Part shown: positions 61,912-64,000 of the stretch, piece by piece
How the letters are laid out: each line of letters starts with the position of its first letter
Numbering within the stretch: the first letter of the stretch is position 1
Assembly (NCBI GenBank): GCA_002406015.1
Contig: DHMX01000022.1
Span: forward strand, 299,617 to 363,616
DNA length: 64,000 nt
Origin: Lachnospiraceae bacterium UBA4631
Lineage (GTDB): Bacteria > Bacillota > Clostridia > Lachnospirales > Lachnospiraceae
Reading direction: 5' to 3'
The notes under the pieces: generated by a model
Told to the model about the DNA's origin: nothing
Databases searched by the model: none
Seen by the model: the letters and a program-made list of their open reading frames with translations, nothing else
Made by a program: the position numbers and the translations under genes

Positions 61912-62772
61912 ATGGCTGAAAAAGAATACGATCAGGGCACCCTGAATCGACTAAAACAAGTAGAATTAGACATACTAAAGGACTTTATTCAAATTTGTAA
62001 GAAATATGATTTACCGTACTTTGCTACCGGCGGTACTGCAATCGGTGCTATCCGGCATCAAGGCTTTATTCCGTGGGATGACGATATTGATGTCTGTATG
62101 CTGCGGAAGGACTATGACAAGTTCATGGAGGTCGGTCCAAAGGAATTTGGTGACAAATATATTTTCATGACTACCGAGACAGAGCCTCGCTATCCGTTAA
62201 TGTTTGGCAAAATGGTAAAAAAGGGAACCCGTTTTATTGAGGATGCCTATCAGCAGGCAGATTATCCGTTAGGTATTTATATTGATATTTTTCCATATGA
62301 CCAGACTCCGGAGGATGAAGCTCTTCGTAAGAAATATCAGAAAAAAACATGGAACATTGCCAGAATGCATGTTCTGACCTTGATAGGAAATCCAAAGCTT
62401 CCGGATTCCATGACCGGAATTAAGAAAGCCATTGCAAGTGCCGGTTGTCAGGTGGTACACTTCTTTTTCAAGCTGTTCCATGTGACACCTCAGAAGATGA
62501 CAAAAAAGTATCTGGCATGGGCAACCAGTTGTCCGGAGCCGGACTCTGACCTTTATATTGATTATTCCTATCTTACCGGTGAAAACCTGATGATTCGGAC
62601 CAAGACTTCATTTCCGACGATTGAAATGCCATTTGAGGATACAACCGTATCTATGGTTCGAGACTATGACAGCTTCCTGCGTCCGGAATATGGTGATTAT
62701 ATGGAGCTTCCGCCTGAAGGGGAGCGTCACAACCATTTTGCAGCTTTTATTGATTTTGGAGAAGAAGAATGA
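61912..62772 (+). CDS. LicD-family phosphotransferase
   Basis: A 286-residue protein with the LicD signature in 'ATGGTAIGAIRHQGFIPWDD' followed by 'DIDVCM'. LicD proteins transfer phosphocholine, or other phospho-groups in related families, onto sugars of teichoic acids and capsules. The Asp triad for the metal is intact. AAGGAG and a second AAGGA precede the ATG. No choline uptake or activation gene (licA-C) is visible, so the group transferred is uncertain. The next gene overlaps by four bases. Confidence 0.9.
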   Translation: MAEKEYDQGTLNRLKQVELDILKDFIQICKKYDLPYFATGGTAIGAIRHQGFIPWDDDIDVCMLRKDYDKFMEVGPKEFGDKYIFMTTETEPRYPLMFGKMVKKGTRFIEDAYQQADYPLGIYIDIFPYDQTPEDEALRKKYQKKTWNIARMHVLTLIGNPKLPDSMTGIKKAIASAGCQVVHFFFKLFHVTPQKMTKKYLAWATSCPEPDSDLYIDYSYLTGENLMIRTKTSFPTIEMPFEDTTVSMVRDYDSFLRPEYGDYMELPPEGERHNHFAAFIDFGEEE

Positions 62773-63752
62773 ATGTATTATATACCACCAACGATGTATT
62801 TTGTTCTAAAGTAGGTACCGGTATCTGCTCTGTTTTTGAAAACAACCGGGATTTGGACGAGATTCATGTCTACATTATCGGACAGGAGATTTCATCCGAA
62901 AATAAACAACGCTTTCAATCTCTGGCAGCTACTTATCAGAGAAGTATTGATGTTATTGATTTAGGGGATTTGCACGACTTTTTCCCGTTTGATTTTGATA
63001 CCCTTGGCTGGAATCCGGTGGTTCTTGCCCGATTAGTATTGGATAAATTACTTCCTGACTCCATTGAACAGATTCTGTATCTGGATGGAGATACCGTAAA
63101 TATCCGAAGCCTGCGTGACCTGTTGCAGATTCCGATTACCGATTATGTTCTTGGCGGCTGTATCGAAGCAACGGTCAGCCATGAACGTCGCATAGAGCTT
63201 GGCATGGAGCAGCTTCCTTATATTAATTCCGGCGTGCTATGGATTAACCTCAAAAAATGGCGGGAGGAGCATTGGGGCGACCAAATCATTGCTTACTACC
63301 GGGAACATGACGGAAAGCTTTTTGCACCCGACCAGGATGCCATTAACGGTACTCTGCTGGAGCATATCACCTATCTTCCGCCTAAATATAATTTTTATAA
63401 CATATACTGGTTCTATCCGTATCGGTATTTGAAAAAATTAATGGGAACCACGCCATACTATGATGCAGAGGTCTATGCAGAGTCCATCGAGCATCCGACC
63501 ATTATTCACTACCTTGGCGAGGAACGTCCGTGGCGAAAAGGCAATCACCACCGCTTCAAAGCAGATTATCAGAAGTATCTGGCTCTGACTCCATGGAAGG
63601 ATGAACCGGAAGAAAACGGCTGGGGATTCTATTTTGTGTGCTGGGATATTTTTAATTTCGTTATGAAACCGTTTCCGGCTCTCCGCTATCGAATTATTGA
63701 CGGTTTAATTCCTGCCTTTATGAAGTGGAGAAAGCGTCAACGCCAGAAATAA
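62769..63752 (+). CDS. GT8-family glycosyltransferase
   Basis: A 327-residue GT-A enzyme with the GT8 motifs 'QILYLDGDTVNIRSL' (DxD), 'YINSGVLWINLKKWREE', 'PDQDAINGTL' and 'IIHYLGEERPW'. GT8 enzymes are retaining transferases for galactose, glucose and similar sugars, common in capsule and LPS loci. It overlaps licD by ATGA, so both probably modify the same glycan. The 83-base A-rich gap that follows has no gene. Confidence 0.92.
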   Translation: MNVLYTTNDVFCSKVGTGICSVFENNRDLDEIHVYIIGQEISSENKQRFQSLAATYQRSIDVIDLGDLHDFFPFDFDTLGWNPVVLARLVLDKLLPDSIEQILYLDGDTVNIRSLRDLLQIPITDYVLGGCIEATVSHERRIELGMEQLPYINSGVLWINLKKWREEHWGDQIIAYYREHDGKLFAPDQDAINGTLLEHITYLPPKYNFYNIYWFYPYRYLKKLMGTTPYYDAEVYAESIEHPTIIHYLGEERPWRKGNHHRFKADYQKYLALTPWKDEPEENGWGFYFVCWDIFNFVMKPFPALRYRIIDGLIPAFMKWRKRQRQK

Positions 63753-63835
63753 CGAAACAGCTTATAGAAATAAAGAATAGAAATTATAATAGAAATAAAA
63801 ATTATAATAATACGTTAAATAAGTAGGAAATCATT

Positions 63836-64000
63836 ATGTCTGAAAAGAAATTATCAATACAAACCAGTGTATTCTGGAACACTGCCGGCAGTGCCTTTTA
63901 TCTGGGCTGTCAATGGCTGATGACGGTACTGGTTGTGCGGCTGTCCGGAGTCAGTGCTGCCGGTATGCTTTCACTTGCCATGTCCGTCTGTAACATATGG
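63836..64000 (+). CDS. Polysaccharide flippase, N-terminal part (cut by window edge)
   Basis: The first 55 codons of a membrane protein starting 'MSEKKLSIQTSVFWNTAGSA', with a first helix rich in Leu/Val and then 'VSAAGMLSLAMSVCNIW'. This is the usual start of Wzx-like flippases and resembles the flippase at 14269-15543 ('AGMLSIAFAIGNLL'). AGGAAA lies upstream of the ATG. It would be the third gene of the licD operon. Confidence 0.75.
   Translation, partial: MSEKKLSIQTSVFWNTAGSAFYLGCQWLMTVLVVRLSGVSAAGMLSLAMSVCNIW

Noticed and set aside
1..64000. Mobile elements, CRISPR arrays, tRNA and rRNA genes
   Set aside because: Looked for transposase or integrase motifs, regularly spaced repeats and conserved RNA sequences; none could be supported.

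Overview
The window reads as a chromosomal segment of a low-GC Firmicute, most likely a motile gut Clostridium relative of the Lachnospiraceae type. This is an inference from AT-rich DNA, strong AGGAGG-type ribosome sites, a CheV-type chemotaxis protein, VanS/VanR-like and BlaI/BlaR1 regulators, TagGH-like exporters, LicD, and rhamnan-type glycosyltransferases. No rRNA, tRNA, CRISPR array, insertion sequence or phage gene was found. No stretch longer than 300 bases lacks a gene.

The left part (1-9.9 kb, all minus strand) holds ordinary regulatory and metabolic genes: a lipoprotein-CheV pair, a two-component system, a membrane-anchored protein and a lipoprotein of unknown role, a BlaI/BlaR1-type repressor/sensor-protease pair, and a fructokinase-mannose-6-phosphate isomerase operon. 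A lone AT-rich dGTPase-family gene (9.9-11.8 kb) with an N-terminal extension separates this part from the glycan locus.

From 12 kb to the right edge almost every gene makes, decorates or exports surface glycans. Transcription on the minus strand starts at a divergent promoter near 61.8 kb, with a second good promoter before rmlB (55.27 kb). From right to left: glycosyltransferases, rmlD and membrane proteins; rmlBAC; an ABC exporter whose ATPase carries a Wzt-type C-terminal domain and whose permease carries an extra extracytoplasmic domain, beside a methyltransferase-kinase-like protein and a GT2-GT4 fusion; acyltransferase and sulfatase-fold decoration genes; a DUF6077-like membrane protein split by one amber codon; a lipid-linked sugar-1-phosphate transferase and a set of glycosyltransferases; genes for a dTDP-3-acetamido-3,6-dideoxyhexose; a second, simpler ABC exporter; a CDP-glucose branch (rfbF, rfbH, a reductase, a TPP enzyme and, far downstream, rfbG) that resembles CDP-yersiniose synthesis; a nonulosonic-acid-like cassette; then a pyruvyltransferase-family gene, a glycosyltransferase, a flippase and an acyltransferase. 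On the plus strand at the right edge, licD, a GT8 gene and the start of another flippase form the divergent operon.

Together these genes could supply dTDP-L-rhamnose, a dTDP-amino-dideoxyhexose, a CDP-linked branched dideoxy sugar and a sialic-acid-like nine-carbon sugar, and export polymers by at least two ABC systems and possibly two flippases. The least conventional points are the WbdD/Wzt-like capping set in an apparent Gram-positive, the CDP-branched-sugar pathway, the mixed nonulosonate cassette with no visible CMP-sugar synthetase, and the amber-split membrane protein. Functions are assigned from motifs read by eye; no database search was possible.
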